From the NCBI GenBank assembly GCA_017545325.1, contig JAFWOX010000109.1:1-58831 (forward strand): a DNA stretch of 58,831 nucleotides, read 5' to 3'. The notes below the pieces were generated by a model. It was not told the origin of the DNA and did not search any database. It saw nothing but the letters and a program-made list of their open reading frames with translations. Made by a program: the position numbers and the translations under genes. Shown in pieces: positions 25,109 to 34,065 of this stretch; within the stretch, counting starts at the first letter, position 1, and each line of letters opens with the position of its first letter. The DNA comes from Oscillospiraceae bacterium. GTDB lineage: Bacteria > Bacillota_A > Clostridia > Oscillospirales > Oscillospiraceae.

Positions 25109-26068
25109 TTGGAATACGAAAACGCCGCCGGACGCATTTACGATATCCAGGGCTACGCGGTGCATGATGGGCCGGGCATCCGGACCACCGTGTTCACCAA
25201 GGGCTGTCCCCTGAGCTGCCTCTGGTGCCACAGCCCGGAATCCCAGGGCTTCGGCTTTGAGCTGGGCTGGCTGCCCCTGAAATGCCTGGGCATGGACCTG
25301 TGCGTGGAAGCCTGCAAAAAGGCCTGCCCCCGGGGGGCCATCACCCGGGGCGAGCCCACCAAGCGCATGGGCACCGAGGAGATGGTGGAGAAGGCGCAGC
25401 TGGACCGGACGAAGTGCGACGGCTGCCTGAAATGCACGGAGGTCTGCTTCACCAAAGCCCTGTACTCCGCCGGGTGGGACACCACGGTGGACGAGGTCTA
25501 CGACCGGCTCATGAAGGACGTGCCCTTCTTTGAAAACGGCGGCGGCGTCACCGTCTCCGGCGGGGAGGCCATGAGTCAGTTCGAATTCACCCTGAACCTG
25601 CTGAAGCGGCTGAAGGACAGCGGCATCCATATCTGCCTGGATACCACGGGCTTTGCCCCGGGGGAGAAATTCCTGGAGATCCTCCCCTATGTGGACCTGT
25701 TCCTGTACGACCTCAAGCATATGGACTCCAGGCGGCACAAGGCCCTTACCGGGGTGCCCAACGAGCTGATCCTGGACAATGCCCGGCTTCTGGCGGCCAA
25801 CGGAGGCAAGCTCCAGGTCCGCTACCCGGTCATTCCCAAGCTGAACGATTCCCGGGAGAATATGGAGGCGACGGCGGACTTCTGCCTGAGCCTGGGGGAG
25901 GCGGTCACCCTGGTGCAGCTTCTGCCCTACCATAAGTCCGGCCGGTCGAAGTACGAGCGTCTGGACCGGCCCTACCGCCTCACCAACGTGGAACCGCCGC
26001 CGGAGAGCTTTATGGAGAAGGCCCTGGAGCTGTTCCTGGCGAAGGGACTGCCCGCCCAGATCCACTGA
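25109..26068 (+). CDS. Glycyl radical enzyme activating protein (radical SAM, two extra FeS clusters)
   Basis: Installs the glycyl radical on the enzyme encoded next. The radical SAM motif CxxxCxxC is in GCPLSCLWCHSPES. Two ferredoxin-like groups follow (CLGMDLCVEACKKACP, and CDGCLKCTEVC), as in activases of non-PFL glycyl radical enzymes. The GGGVTVSGGEAMSQ motif binds SAM. Start: a GGAGG site at 25096-25100 lies 8 bases before a TTG at 25109, while the in-frame ATG at 25094 contains that site and has no ribosome site of its own, so I prefer TTG (319 residues) over ATG (324). It lies 48 bp before the enzyme gene. Confidence 0.93.
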   Translation: MEYENAAGRIYDIQGYAVHDGPGIRTTVFTKGCPLSCLWCHSPESQGFGFELGWLPLKCLGMDLCVEACKKACPRGAITRGEPTKRMGTEEMVEKAQLDRTKCDGCLKCTEVCFTKALYSAGWDTTVDEVYDRLMKDVPFFENGGGVTVSGGEAMSQFEFTLNLLKRLKDSGIHICLDTTGFAPGEKFLEILPYVDLFLYDLKHMDSRRHKALTGVPNELILDNARLLAANGGKLQVRYPVIPKLNDSRENMEATADFCLSLGEAVTLVQLLPYHKSGRSKYERLDRPYRLTNVEPPPESFMEKALELFLAKGLPAQIH

Positions 26069-26116
26069 GAAGAAAGAAAAGCAAGAAGAAAATAAAACAG
26101 CGAAAGGAGCGCAGCC

Positions 26117-28588
26117 ATGGAGAACTTTGATTATCCCCTTTCCCCGCGCATCCAGGCGTTGAAGGAGAAGCGCAGACGCATCAACAAGGATATGCGTCTG
26201 GACTTCGAGCGCAACCGCATCATCACGGAGTACTACAAGACCCACATGAAGGAGTACCCCATCCTGAAACGGGCGGGCTACCTGTACACCTGGCTCACCA
26301 CCCGGGAGATCAACATCGATGACGACGATATCTTCCTGGGGGACAGCGGCCCCCATTGCCGCACCGTCCATTTCGACATCGAACAGACCCCCAACGCCTG
26401 GATCACGGGCTGCTTCGGGGACACGGACGAGCGGTTCAGGGCCGCCTGGCAGGTGCCCGGCAGCGTCTGGGTCTCGGACGAGGACCGGGCATGGATCCTG
26501 GAGGCGGCGGAATTCTGGAAGGACAACGACATCGCCTCCACCGCCATGGGCCTCTTCCCGGAGGATTTCGTGGCCCGGCGCCGTACCATGAGCAGGGGCA
26601 TGAGCGGGACCTTCCCCGGCCATTTCTGCCCCGGCTATGAGCGGGCGGTCATGGTTTCCTTCGGGGAATGCCGCCGCATCGCCCAGGAGAAGCTGGAGGC
26701 CATCCGGCAGAACACCACGGCGGAAAACGTGCGCAGCGAGCTCTTCTACCGGGCCTACATCAAGGTCTGCGACGGCATGATCCTCATGAGCAAGCGGTAT
26801 GCCGAGGGCTGCCGGAAGAAGGCGGCGGAGACCGCCGATCCCGCCCGGAAGGCGGAGCTGCTGAAGATGGCGGACAGCTGCGACTGGATCGTGGAGCATC
26901 CCGCCCGCACCCTGTGGGAGGGCATCCAGGCCCTGTTCTTCTACCAGTACCTGCTGGTGGCGGACGGCGTCCACTGGGCGGACAGCCCCGGGCTCATCGA
27001 CCGTTTCCTGGGCCCCCTGGCGGAAAAGGAGATCGCCGAGGGCACCCTCACCCGGGAGCAGGCTCAGGAGCTTTTCGACGCCTTCGTCCTGCATATCGGC
27101 GACCAGATCATCATGTTCCCCAAGCCCACCAACGACCGGCTGATCGAGGCCCACCAGAACGGCAAATGCTTCTTCGATCTCCAGGGCGGGGCCCAGAATA
27201 TCGCCGCGGGCAGCCTCATCACCATCGGCGGACAGACGCCGGACGGCACCGCCGGGACCTACAATCTCGCCACGGAGATGATCCTCCTGGGCTACTACCG
27301 CCTGCGGGTGGCGGAGCCCAGCCTGGCCCTGCGCATCAACCAGTACACCCCGGACCGGATCTGGGCCATCGCCATTGCCTGCAGCATCCGCTCCGGCGGC
27401 ATCCCCCAGTTCAACAACGACGATAAGATCATCGAGGCCATGCTGAAGCGGGGGGTGCCCATCCAGGACGCCCGGCAGTACGCGGTGTTCGGCTGCGTGG
27501 AGCCCGCCATCAGCGGCAAGGAATGGTCCATGGCCGCCAACTGCGGCGCCTTCGGCGCCGGCGCGGGACCCACCAGCATCCTCCAGTACGTGATCCACGG
27601 GAACTACGATCCCATGTGGAAGCGGGAAGGGGAGCTGCCCTGCAAGAAGCTGTACGAATACGAGAGCTTCGAGGAGCTGAAGGCGGAGTTCGAGCGCCAG
27701 GCCAAGCACTATATCGACTCCATGTCCCGGATGTACCACTTCGCCGCCCTCACCTTCAATACCGAATGGCCCGTCCTCTCCGCCTCCATGATGACGGAGG
27801 GCTGCCTGGAGACCGGCCGGGACGTCACCTGGGGCGGGGCGACCTACAACGGCATGGGCAGCATGATCAACGCCGTGGCCACCATCGGGGACAGCCTCAC
27901 GGTTATCAAAAAGCTCTGCTTCGACGATAAGATCGTCTCCACCCGGGAGCTGTACGAAGCCCTTCGGGACAACTGGGAGGGGGAAGGCCAGGAGCTCCTG
28001 CGCCAGCGCATCATCAACGCCCTGCCCCACTACGGCAACGACGACGATTACGCCGACGAGCAGGTGGTGTGGTGGACGAACATGTGGGTGGATTACTACA
28101 ACTCCCGCAGCGGCGTCAACGGCGGCACCAACAACTGCGGCGCCCTGGACCTGAACTGGGTCGGCGGCGGCAAGTTCACCTGGGCCACCCCCGACGGCCG
28201 GAAATCCGGCGAGCCCCTGTCCATCTCCAGCGACCCGCGGCAGGACTGCATCAAGAACGGTCCCCTCTCCTATGTGAAGAGCGTGGCCAAGATGCCCTGG
28301 ACCAAGCTGCGCTGCGGCGGGGCCATCAACTCCCGCTTCGACATGAACTCCGTGCAGGGAGACGACGCCTGGTGGAAGGTGAAGGATCTGATCTCCGCCT
28401 ACTTCAGGCTGGGCGGCATCCAGTACCACTTCACCGTGGCGGACTCCGCCGCCATGCGGGACGCCCAGGTGCACCCGGAGGACCATCAGGATCTCATCGT
28501 CCGCATCGCAGGCTACTCCGCTTACTTCACCCATATGTCCACCGCGGATCAGAACGACTACATCAACCGCTTCGAGCACAGCGTATGA
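26117..28588 (+). CDS. Glycyl radical enzyme, unassigned subgroup
   Basis: An 823-residue enzyme of the PFL/dehydratase superfamily. The active-site thiyl is C460 with general base E462, in VFGCVEPAISG, as in dehydratase and lyase members (CutC, glycerol dehydratase) rather than the CC pair of true PFL. The radical glycine is G799 in VRIAGYSAYF. The gene follows its activase and an AAAGGAGCG site. The C-x-E arrangement excludes pyruvate formate-lyase; it could be an eliminase, decarboxylase or C-S/C-N lyase. No microcompartment, aldehyde dehydrogenase or substrate transporter is adjacent to suggest the substrate. Confidence 0.92.
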   Translation: MENFDYPLSPRIQALKEKRRRINKDMRLDFERNRIITEYYKTHMKEYPILKRAGYLYTWLTTREINIDDDDIFLGDSGPHCRTVHFDIEQTPNAWITGCFGDTDERFRAAWQVPGSVWVSDEDRAWILEAAEFWKDNDIASTAMGLFPEDFVARRRTMSRGMSGTFPGHFCPGYERAVMVSFGECRRIAQEKLEAIRQNTTAENVRSELFYRAYIKVCDGMILMSKRYAEGCRKKAAETADPARKAELLKMADSCDWIVEHPARTLWEGIQALFFYQYLLVADGVHWADSPGLIDRFLGPLAEKEIAEGTLTREQAQELFDAFVLHIGDQIIMFPKPTNDRLIEAHQNGKCFFDLQGGAQNIAAGSLITIGGQTPDGTAGTYNLATEMILLGYYRLRVAEPSLALRINQYTPDRIWAIAIACSIRSGGIPQFNNDDKIIEAMLKRGVPIQDARQYAVFGCVEPAISGKEWSMAANCGAFGAGAGPTSILQYVIHGNYDPMWKREGELPCKKLYEYESFEELKAEFERQAKHYIDSMSRMYHFAALTFNTEWPVLSASMMTEGCLETGRDVTWGGATYNGMGSMINAVATIGDSLTVIKKLCFDDKIVSTRELYEALRDNWEGEGQELLRQRIINALPHYGNDDDYADEQVVWWTNMWVDYYNSRSGVNGGTNNCGALDLNWVGGGKFTWATPDGRKSGEPLSISSDPRQDCIKNGPLSYVKSVAKMPWTKLRCGGAINSRFDMNSVQGDDAWWKVKDLISAYFRLGGIQYHFTVADSAAMRDAQVHPEDHQDLIVRIAGYSAYFTHMSTADQNDYINRFEHSV

Positions 28589-28602
28589 TCCGCACCCTTC
28601 CC

Positions 28603-28642
28603 GCCCGGATCCGCCTTCGCGGATCCGGGCCTTTCTTTTTCC
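28603..28642 (+). terminator. Rho-independent terminator after the glycyl radical enzyme
   Basis: Perfect arms GCCCGGATCCGC (28603-28614) and GCGGATCCGGGC (28619-28630) with a CTTC loop, then CTTTCTTTTTCC. Confidence 0.92.
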
Positions 28643-28671
28643 TTGACGATTCACTACACATATCTTAAAAT
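28643..28671 (+). promoter_or_regulatory. Promoter of the BlaI/M56 pair
   Basis: TTGACG (28643-28648), 17 bp, TAAAAT (28666-28671). CTACA half-sites flank the -10 (28653-28657 and 28681-28685); BlaI-type operators use TACA/TGTA dyads, so self-repression is possible but no full dyad is seen. Confidence 0.65.
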
Positions 28672-28703
28672 AGAGACAACCTACAAACCAAGGAGGCATT
28701 CCC

Positions 28704-29063
28704 ATGGAAAAGAAGCTGCAGGACGCGGAGCTGAAGGTCATGCACATCATCTGGCGGGAGGGCAGCGTCCCCGCCGCCAAAGTGGCCGCCGAGTGCAGGG
28801 AGACCATCGGCTGGAACCTGAACACCACCTATACCCTCATCAAGCGCTGCATCCAGAAGGGCGCGGTGGAGCGCAGCGAGCCCGGCTTCGTCTGCCGTCC
28901 TCTGGTCTCCAAGGAGGAGGCGCAGATGCTGGAGACGGACCGGCTCATCAACAAGCTCTTCGACGGATCGGCGGATAAGCTCTTTGCCGCCCTGCTGGGC
29001 CATACGAAGCTCTCCCGGCAGGAAGTGGAAAAGCTGAAGAAGCTCATCGACGAATTGGAGTGA
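28704..29063 (+). CDS. BlaI/MecI/CopY-family repressor
   Basis: A 119-residue winged-helix protein: LQDAELKVMHIIWREGSVPAAKVA, then the recognition region GWNLNTTYTLIKRCIQKGAVERSEPGF, and a C-terminal dimerisation helix. In related systems a membrane M56 protease cleaves or signals to the repressor, and such a gene follows 4 bp later. AAGGAGG precedes the start. Usual target is its own operon and wall-stress or copper genes. Confidence 0.92.
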   Translation: MEKKLQDAELKVMHIIWREGSVPAAKVAAECRETIGWNLNTTYTLIKRCIQKGAVERSEPGFVCRPLVSKEEAQMLETDRLINKLFDGSADKLFAALLGHTKLSRQEVEKLKKLIDELE

Positions 29064-29067
29064 GCTT

Positions 29068-30930
29068 ATGCTGCTGACCATGAGCCTCACCGGCGGGGTC
29101 CTGATCCTCCTGGCGGCGCTCATCCGGCGGTTTGCCCTGGGGAAGATGCCCAAGGGCCTCTTCCTGCTCCTGTGGGGCGTGGCGCTGGCGCGCCTGCTCA
29201 TTCCCTTCCCCGCCCTCTATCCCGTCCCGGTCCCCCTGCCTGCGGCCCTCGCCGCGCCGGCGAAGACCGTCCGGACCCTGCCGACGCCCGAGCCCAGCCC
29301 CACGCTTCCCCCGGAGGAAAAGCCGGGGGCCGAGGCGCAGCCGCTCCGCTTCCCGGGGGACGGGGAGCCGGCCGCCCGGCCGGCGAAGGCCGCCCCGACC
29401 CTTCTGACGCTGATCTGGCTGACCGGCGCGGGGGCGGCGGCGCTGGCCTTCCTGCTCCTGTATCTCTTCGGCCTGCGGCGCTTCCATGCCGCCCGGCCGC
29501 TGGAGGACCGGAGCACGGCGGACTGGCTCCGCCGCCACCCCCTGAGGCGCAGGCTGCGGCTGGGGGTGCTGCCCGGGCTGACCTCCCCCATGACCCACGG
29601 CTTCCTGCGGCCGGTGATCCTTCTGCCGGAGGACTTCGACCCGGCATGCCCGGAGGCGGAATTCGCCCTGGAGCATGAATTTGTCCACGTCCGCCGGGGA
29701 GACAGCCTATGGAAGCTCCTGCTCATCCTGGCGCCGGTGATCCATTGGTTCAATCCCGCCGCATGGCTCCTGTGGTTCCTGGCGGGCAGGGACCTGGAGC
29801 TGAGCTGCGACGAGGCGGTGCTCCGCCGGCTGGGGCCGGAAAGGCGGCGGGACTACGCGAACACGCTGGTGGCGCTGGAGGAGCGGAGAAGCCGCCTGGC
29901 GGGCCTGGGCTTCGGCTACGGCAGCGCGGCGGAGCGGATCCGGTCCATCATGGGCTACCGGCAGCCCGGCCTTTTCCGGCGGATCCTCAGCGGTCTGCTG
30001 GGGCTGAGCCTGGCGGTATGCGCCCTGGGCGGCGTGCAGGCCGGAGCCGGTCTCACCGGCAGGCGGGTCTACCGGAACGGCGGCGTCACCCTTACCGTCC
30101 CCGCCGACCTGGCGGACCTGGTGATCGTCCGGGCCCCGGAGCTGCCGGAGGCGCAGCAGGACCCGGAGGGAGATCCGGTCTTCCTCGTCTGGGAAAAGGA
30201 ATCCTGGGAGGCGGGGCAGGCAAAGCATCCGGGAAGGGAAGGCCGGGAGGGCTTCCTCTTCGCCATCCTCCGCACCCCGGAGGAGAATACCCGGGAATAC
30301 AATACCCGCTGGGCCTATTCCCGCGGCGTTCTGGCCCGCCGGGGGCGGGAGACCTTCTATTCCCTGCTGATCCCCACGGAAAACACCCTGGCCTTCGGCC
30401 TGGGGGGCGTGGATACCCGGAGCGAACGCTGGGCGCGCTGGCTCGGCGTCAGCCGCTGGGCCCGGAGCATCCGGGAAACCCTCAGAAGGGATAATCCCGA
30501 GCTGACGGTCTACGTCCCGGAGGAGAATGCCAGCCTGGGGACCTCCCGGGTCTCCCGGAGTCTTTTCGATGCGCTTTACGGGGACGCGGCGGAGGACTAT
30601 ACCCTGCGCCGGGGGGAGCGGGGCGAGGCCTATCCCCTAACCGCCGGCTCCGGGGCGGAGGAGCTGCTCTGGGACCTGATCTGGAAGACCGGGGCGGATA
30701 AAGAGGTATACCGCTCCGTCCCTCCGGAGGAACCGCTGATCCTCACCCTTCCCGAGAGCAGCTATGAGCTCCGCTTCTGGGAGACGGAGGATCTGATGGC
30801 CGTTCACCGGCAGGAGAGTCCTCCGCGGGAATGGGACTCCTTTTACCTTCCCGGCTTCCCGGATGAGCCGGCGGCGAAGGTCTATGATCTGATCCGGGCT
30901 CTGTACGACGCCGCAAGGGCGGCGAGCTAG
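29068..30930 (+). CDS. BlaR1-type M56 metallopeptidase
   Basis: A 620-residue membrane protein. It has two N-terminal membrane segments, a Pro-rich loop (50-110), a third segment, then the M56 zinc site HEFVH (203-207) and LELSCDEAVL, followed by another membrane segment near 310. The C-terminal extracellular region (about 325-620) shows no SxxK penicillin-binding motif, so it is not a classical beta-lactam sensor; the stimulus is unknown. It is paired with the BlaI-type repressor and is 40-odd bp from an inverted repeat at its end. Confidence 0.87.
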   Translation: MLLTMSLTGGVLILLAALIRRFALGKMPKGLFLLLWGVALARLLIPFPALYPVPVPLPAALAAPAKTVRTLPTPEPSPTLPPEEKPGAEAQPLRFPGDGEPAARPAKAAPTLLTLIWLTGAGAAALAFLLLYLFGLRRFHAARPLEDRSTADWLRRHPLRRRLRLGVLPGLTSPMTHGFLRPVILLPEDFDPACPEAEFALEHEFVHVRRGDSLWKLLLILAPVIHWFNPAAWLLWFLAGRDLELSCDEAVLRRLGPERRRDYANTLVALEERRSRLAGLGFGYGSAAERIRSIMGYRQPGLFRRILSGLLGLSLAVCALGGVQAGAGLTGRRVYRNGGVTLTVPADLADLVIVRAPELPEAQQDPEGDPVFLVWEKESWEAGQAKHPGREGREGFLFAILRTPEENTREYNTRWAYSRGVLARRGRETFYSLLIPTENTLAFGLGGVDTRSERWARWLGVSRWARSIRETLRRDNPELTVYVPEENASLGTSRVSRSLFDALYGDAAEDYTLRRGERGEAYPLTAGSGAEELLWDLIWKTGADKEVYRSVPPEEPLILTLPESSYELRFWETEDLMAVHRQESPPREWDSFYLPGFPDEPAAKVYDLIRALYDAARAAS

Positions 30931-30975
30931 CCGGGGAACGCGCCGCGGCGGAGAGAAAACCCCGGAGCACGGGAA

Positions 30976-31012
30976 TCTGCCCCGAAGCGGCTCACGGAGG
31001 CTTCGGGGCAGA
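30976..31012. terminator. Inverted repeat after the M56 gene
   Basis: Perfect arms TCTGCCCCGAAGC (30976-30988) and GCTTCGGGGCAGA (31000-31012); no T-run follows (CAACATTCC), so it is a hairpin end signal at most. Two TTTTCCCGGG repeats follow at 31033-31061. Confidence 0.5.
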
Positions 31013-31097
31013 CAACATTCCAAACCCATGGCTTTTCCCGGGGAAGACCGGTTTTTCCCGGGAAATGGGAGAGAAAAGAAAACTGGGAGGCGGAACT

Positions 31098-32039
31098 ATG
31101 GAAAACAGACAGGCGGAGCTGGTATGTCTGGGGGAGCTGCTCATCGACTTCACCCCGGCGGGGACCTCTCCCGGCGGCATGGCGCTGTATGAACGGAATC
31201 CGGGCGGCGCGCCGGCCAACGTCGCCGTGGCCGCCGCCCGGCTGGGGCTTTCCGCCGCCTTCGTGGGCAAGGTGGGCGCGGACCTCCACGGCCGCTTTCT
31301 CCGGGATGTGCTGGAGCGGGAGGGCGTGGACTGCCAAGGGCTGCGCCTGGATCCGGAAAGCCCCACCACCCTGGCCTTCGTGGCGCTGCTCCCCGGCGGG
31401 GAGCGGGATTTTGCCTTCCATCGGAAGGGCTGCGGGGATACCCGGCTTCGGCCGGAGGAGCTGCCGGAGGAGCTGATCCGGGGGGCGAAGGCGCTGCATA
31501 TCGGCACCCTCTCCCTGACGGATGAGCCCGCCTGCGCCGCGACCCTCCGGGCGCTCGAGCTGGCCAGGGCGGCGGGGGTGGCCGTATCCTGCGACGTGAA
31601 TTACCGGGCGCCTCTCTGGGCGGCGGAGGGGGAGTTCCGGGCGGCCTGCGCGGAGGTGCTGCCCGGGGTGGACTGGCTGAAGGTTTCGGAGGAGGAGGCG
31701 GCCATCCTCACCGGGGAGACGGATCCGGCGAAGGCGGGGGAGATCCTGCGGGAGCGGTACGCCCTCTCCCATCTTGCGGTGACCCGGGGGGAGAAGGGAG
31801 CCATTCTGGACGGGACAGCGCTTCCGGCCTTCCCCGCCCGGGCGGTGGACGCCACCGGCGCCGGGGACAGCTTCTGGGGCGCGTACCTGTATGCCCTGCT
31901 TCGCGGCCTGCCGGAGCCCGGGCGCTTCGCCTGCGCCGCCGCAGCCTGCTGCGTGGAAAAGCGGGGAGCCATTCCCGCCATGCCGGACCGGGCGGCGGCG
32001 GAGGCCCGGATGTGCGGAGCGGAGGGATCGGGGGAATGA
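31098..32039 (+). CDS. PfkB-family carbohydrate kinase (fructokinase-like)
   Basis: A 313-residue ribokinase-fold sugar kinase. N-terminal signature LGELLIDFTPAGTS and GGAPANVAVAAARLG; C-terminal PfkB signature DATGAGDSFWGAYLYALL with the catalytic base Asp. The overall pattern is closest to fructokinases of this family (phosphorylation of fructose at O6), but other keto-sugars are possible. It precedes an (alpha/alpha)6 glycosidase gene that has its own promoter. Start follows GGGAGGCGG. Confidence 0.88.
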   Translation: MENRQAELVCLGELLIDFTPAGTSPGGMALYERNPGGAPANVAVAAARLGLSAAFVGKVGADLHGRFLRDVLEREGVDCQGLRLDPESPTTLAFVALLPGGERDFAFHRKGCGDTRLRPEELPEELIRGAKALHIGTLSLTDEPACAATLRALELARAAGVAVSCDVNYRAPLWAAEGEFRAACAEVLPGVDWLKVSEEEAAILTGETDPAKAGEILRERYALSHLAVTRGEKGAILDGTALPAFPARAVDATGAGDSFWGAYLYALLRGLPEPGRFACAAAACCVEKRGAIPAMPDRAAAEARMCGAEGSGE

Positions 32040-32110
32040 ATCCCTCCCCGGGGCGGACGGGCGGCGGACCCCGCCTGCACGGAGCGCCCCTTGCCCCCCT
32101 GCCCCCCGTC

Positions 32111-32139
32111 TTTACGCCCCGGCCCGATCGTGGTATACT
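32111..32139 (+). promoter_or_regulatory. Promoter of the glycosidase gene
   Basis: TTTACG (32111-32116), 17 bp, TATACT (32134-32139), about 35 nt before the transcript reaches the ATG at 32181. Confidence 0.6.
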
Positions 32140-32180
32140 GGGCCCAAGCATGAACAAAACAATGAAGGGAGATTAGACCC

Positions 32181-33935
32181 ATGAAGACGGCGAAAACCTT
32201 TGTGAAGCTCACCTCCTGCCCCTTTGCCCGGCGGGACTCCTTCCTGGCCTTTTTCAATGATCCCGGCGGCAGCGAGATCTTCGGCGCGGCCTCCCTGTGG
32301 CTCTCCAATACCCGGGGCGGCTCTGCCATCGGCGCGGTGACGAACCGGCAGATCAAGCTGGAGATCCAGCAGAACGGCAAGGCCATTGCCAGCGTCAATT
32401 CCACCACCCCCTACGAGGTGATCCAGGAATCGGACCACGGCCAGGTGCGGTACTGCATCGGCGGGCGGAACTTCGTCCGCTGCCTGGGCACCGGCCTCCA
32501 GGGCAGCAGCCTGGTGATGCGTCCCTCCGCCCCCAGGGGCTTCCTGGCGGGGGCCAGCTTCTACGACCTGATGGACGGCACCTGGCAGCTGGGCTTCGGG
32601 GAGAGCCGCATGCGCCTGATCCCCATCACCGGCAAGCTCACCCAGGAGGGGATGCAGTTCCGCATGACCCCCGGCGCGGACGGGGTCATCGAGCTGGTCT
32701 TCGAGGAATATACCCTGGATCCCGTTCCCGGGGATATCCACAGCTTCCCGGATTACGAGGCCTGCCTGGCGGACGTGAAGAAGGATTTCGATTCCTATGC
32801 CGCCGCGGTGATGCCGGAGCTGCCCGCGCCCTACGAGGATATGCGCCTCCAGGCCCTCTGGACCACCTGGAGCCATACCAACGACGCCCATGAGGACGAC
32901 CTGTTCCGCCACACGGTGGTGAAGATGATGCGGGGCGTCTTCGAGCACATCTCCGGCTGGCAGCAGGCCATGCAGGCCATCTGCCTGAGCAAGGATATCA
33001 AGCTGGCCTGGAGCATCCTGGCCTCCTGCTTCGATTACCAGGACGCCAACGGCCGCATCGCGGATATCTACGATAACCAGACCCTGCCCAAGGACACCAT
33101 GAAGCCCCCCTTCCAGGGCGTGGCCCTCCTGTGGCTCCTGCGGAACCGGGATCTCAGCGTCATCCCCACGGAGGAGAAGAAAAAGCTGTATGAAGGCCTG
33201 AAGAAATGGACGGAGTTCTTCCTCCTGTGCCGGGATCTGGACCACGACGGCATCTGGGAAAACCGGAAGGCCGGAGAAACGGGCTGGGAGGACGGCCCCT
33301 ATTTCTACGTGGGCTTCCCTCTGGCCAGCCCGGATATGAACGCCTACCTGGAGATCTGCATGGAGGCCCTGGCCGCCTTCGGCAAGGAGCTGGGGGAGCC
33401 CGACGCGGATTCCTGGCAGCAGCGGGCGGACGAGCTGCGGGACAGGATCATCAGGACCTTCTGGGACGGGGAGCGGTGGTTCGCCTTCAACGCCACCACC
33501 AAGCAGGCCGCCAAGAGCGACAGCCTGCCCCTGTACGCCGCCCTCATCCTGGGGGACCGGCTGCCCGGAGAGATCGCGGAGAAGAGCATCGAATACATCT
33601 TCCGGGAGGGGACCTTCGAGACCCCCTACGGCCTGGCCACCGAGAGTCTCACCAGCCCTCTGTATCGCGGCGGCTGGTGCCAGGGCAGCGTCGTCACCCC
33701 CGTCCACATCATCTTCCCCCTGGCCTTCGAGGCCCTGGGCCGGAAGGACCTGGCGAAGCGGATCGCCAGGGAATACTGCGACCTGCTGAAGAGCACCGGC
33801 TTCTACCACTTCCACAACGCCATCTCCGGCGAGCCCAGCATCGGCAGCGCCATGGGGGTGGAGAAGACCCTGTTCTGGAGCGCCTGGACCTCCTCCTGCT
33901 ACCTGTTCCTGGCGGACCGGTACCTGCGGGACTGA
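32181..33935 (+). CDS. (alpha/alpha)6-barrel glycoside hydrolase, GH63/trehalase-like
   Basis: A 584-residue soluble protein with no signal peptide. Residues 1-200 are beta-rich; the rest looks like a six-hairpin barrel: LQALWTTWSHTN, DYQDANGRIADIYDNQTLPKDTMKPPFQGVALLWLL, DLDHDGIWENRKAGETGWEDGPYF, and the terminal AMGVEKTLFWSAWTSSCYLFLADRYL. The DANGRIADI and DxDxDGIWENRxAGETGWED patterns are like GH63 and GH37 (trehalase-like) catalytic regions. Cytosolic location suggests it acts on an imported disaccharide or oligosaccharide. The sugar kinase upstream supports a sugar role. Confidence 0.72.
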   Translation: MKTAKTFVKLTSCPFARRDSFLAFFNDPGGSEIFGAASLWLSNTRGGSAIGAVTNRQIKLEIQQNGKAIASVNSTTPYEVIQESDHGQVRYCIGGRNFVRCLGTGLQGSSLVMRPSAPRGFLAGASFYDLMDGTWQLGFGESRMRLIPITGKLTQEGMQFRMTPGADGVIELVFEEYTLDPVPGDIHSFPDYEACLADVKKDFDSYAAAVMPELPAPYEDMRLQALWTTWSHTNDAHEDDLFRHTVVKMMRGVFEHISGWQQAMQAICLSKDIKLAWSILASCFDYQDANGRIADIYDNQTLPKDTMKPPFQGVALLWLLRNRDLSVIPTEEKKKLYEGLKKWTEFFLLCRDLDHDGIWENRKAGETGWEDGPYFYVGFPLASPDMNAYLEICMEALAAFGKELGEPDADSWQQRADELRDRIIRTFWDGERWFAFNATTKQAAKSDSLPLYAALILGDRLPGEIAEKSIEYIFREGTFETPYGLATESLTSPLYRGGWCQGSVVTPVHIIFPLAFEALGRKDLAKRIAREYCDLLKSTGFYHFHNAISGEPSIGSAMGVEKTLFWSAWTSSCYLFLADRYLRD

Positions 33936-33971
33936 GGCGATATTGACGAAATTCCCCGAATAGGGCATAAT

Positions 33972-34005
33972 GGGCGTGCCGCAGCTGCGGCGCGCCCGTT
34001 TTTTT
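33972..34005 (+). terminator. Rho-independent terminator between glycosidase and ABC genes
   Basis: Near-perfect hairpin GGGCGTGCCGCA / TGCGGCGCGCCC (33972-33997), then GTTTTTTT. A TTGACG-17-CATAAT promoter-like pair (33943-33971) lies just upstream, so the hairpin could equally be a leader terminator of the ABC operon. A small CTGCCG-AAA-CGGCAG hairpin (34034-34048) lies before the ribosome site. Confidence 0.8.
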
Positions 34006-34065
34006 GCCGCGGGGATCGAAACACAACTATGCTGCTGCCGAAACGGCAGAACGGAGGATATGTCC

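Noticed and set aside
24971..28828. 1285-codon open frame on the minus strand across the activase and glycyl radical enzyme
   Set aside because: It is antisense to two genes with unmistakable motifs; its low-complexity Gly/Val/His-rich translation is what GC-rich coding DNA gives on the other strand.
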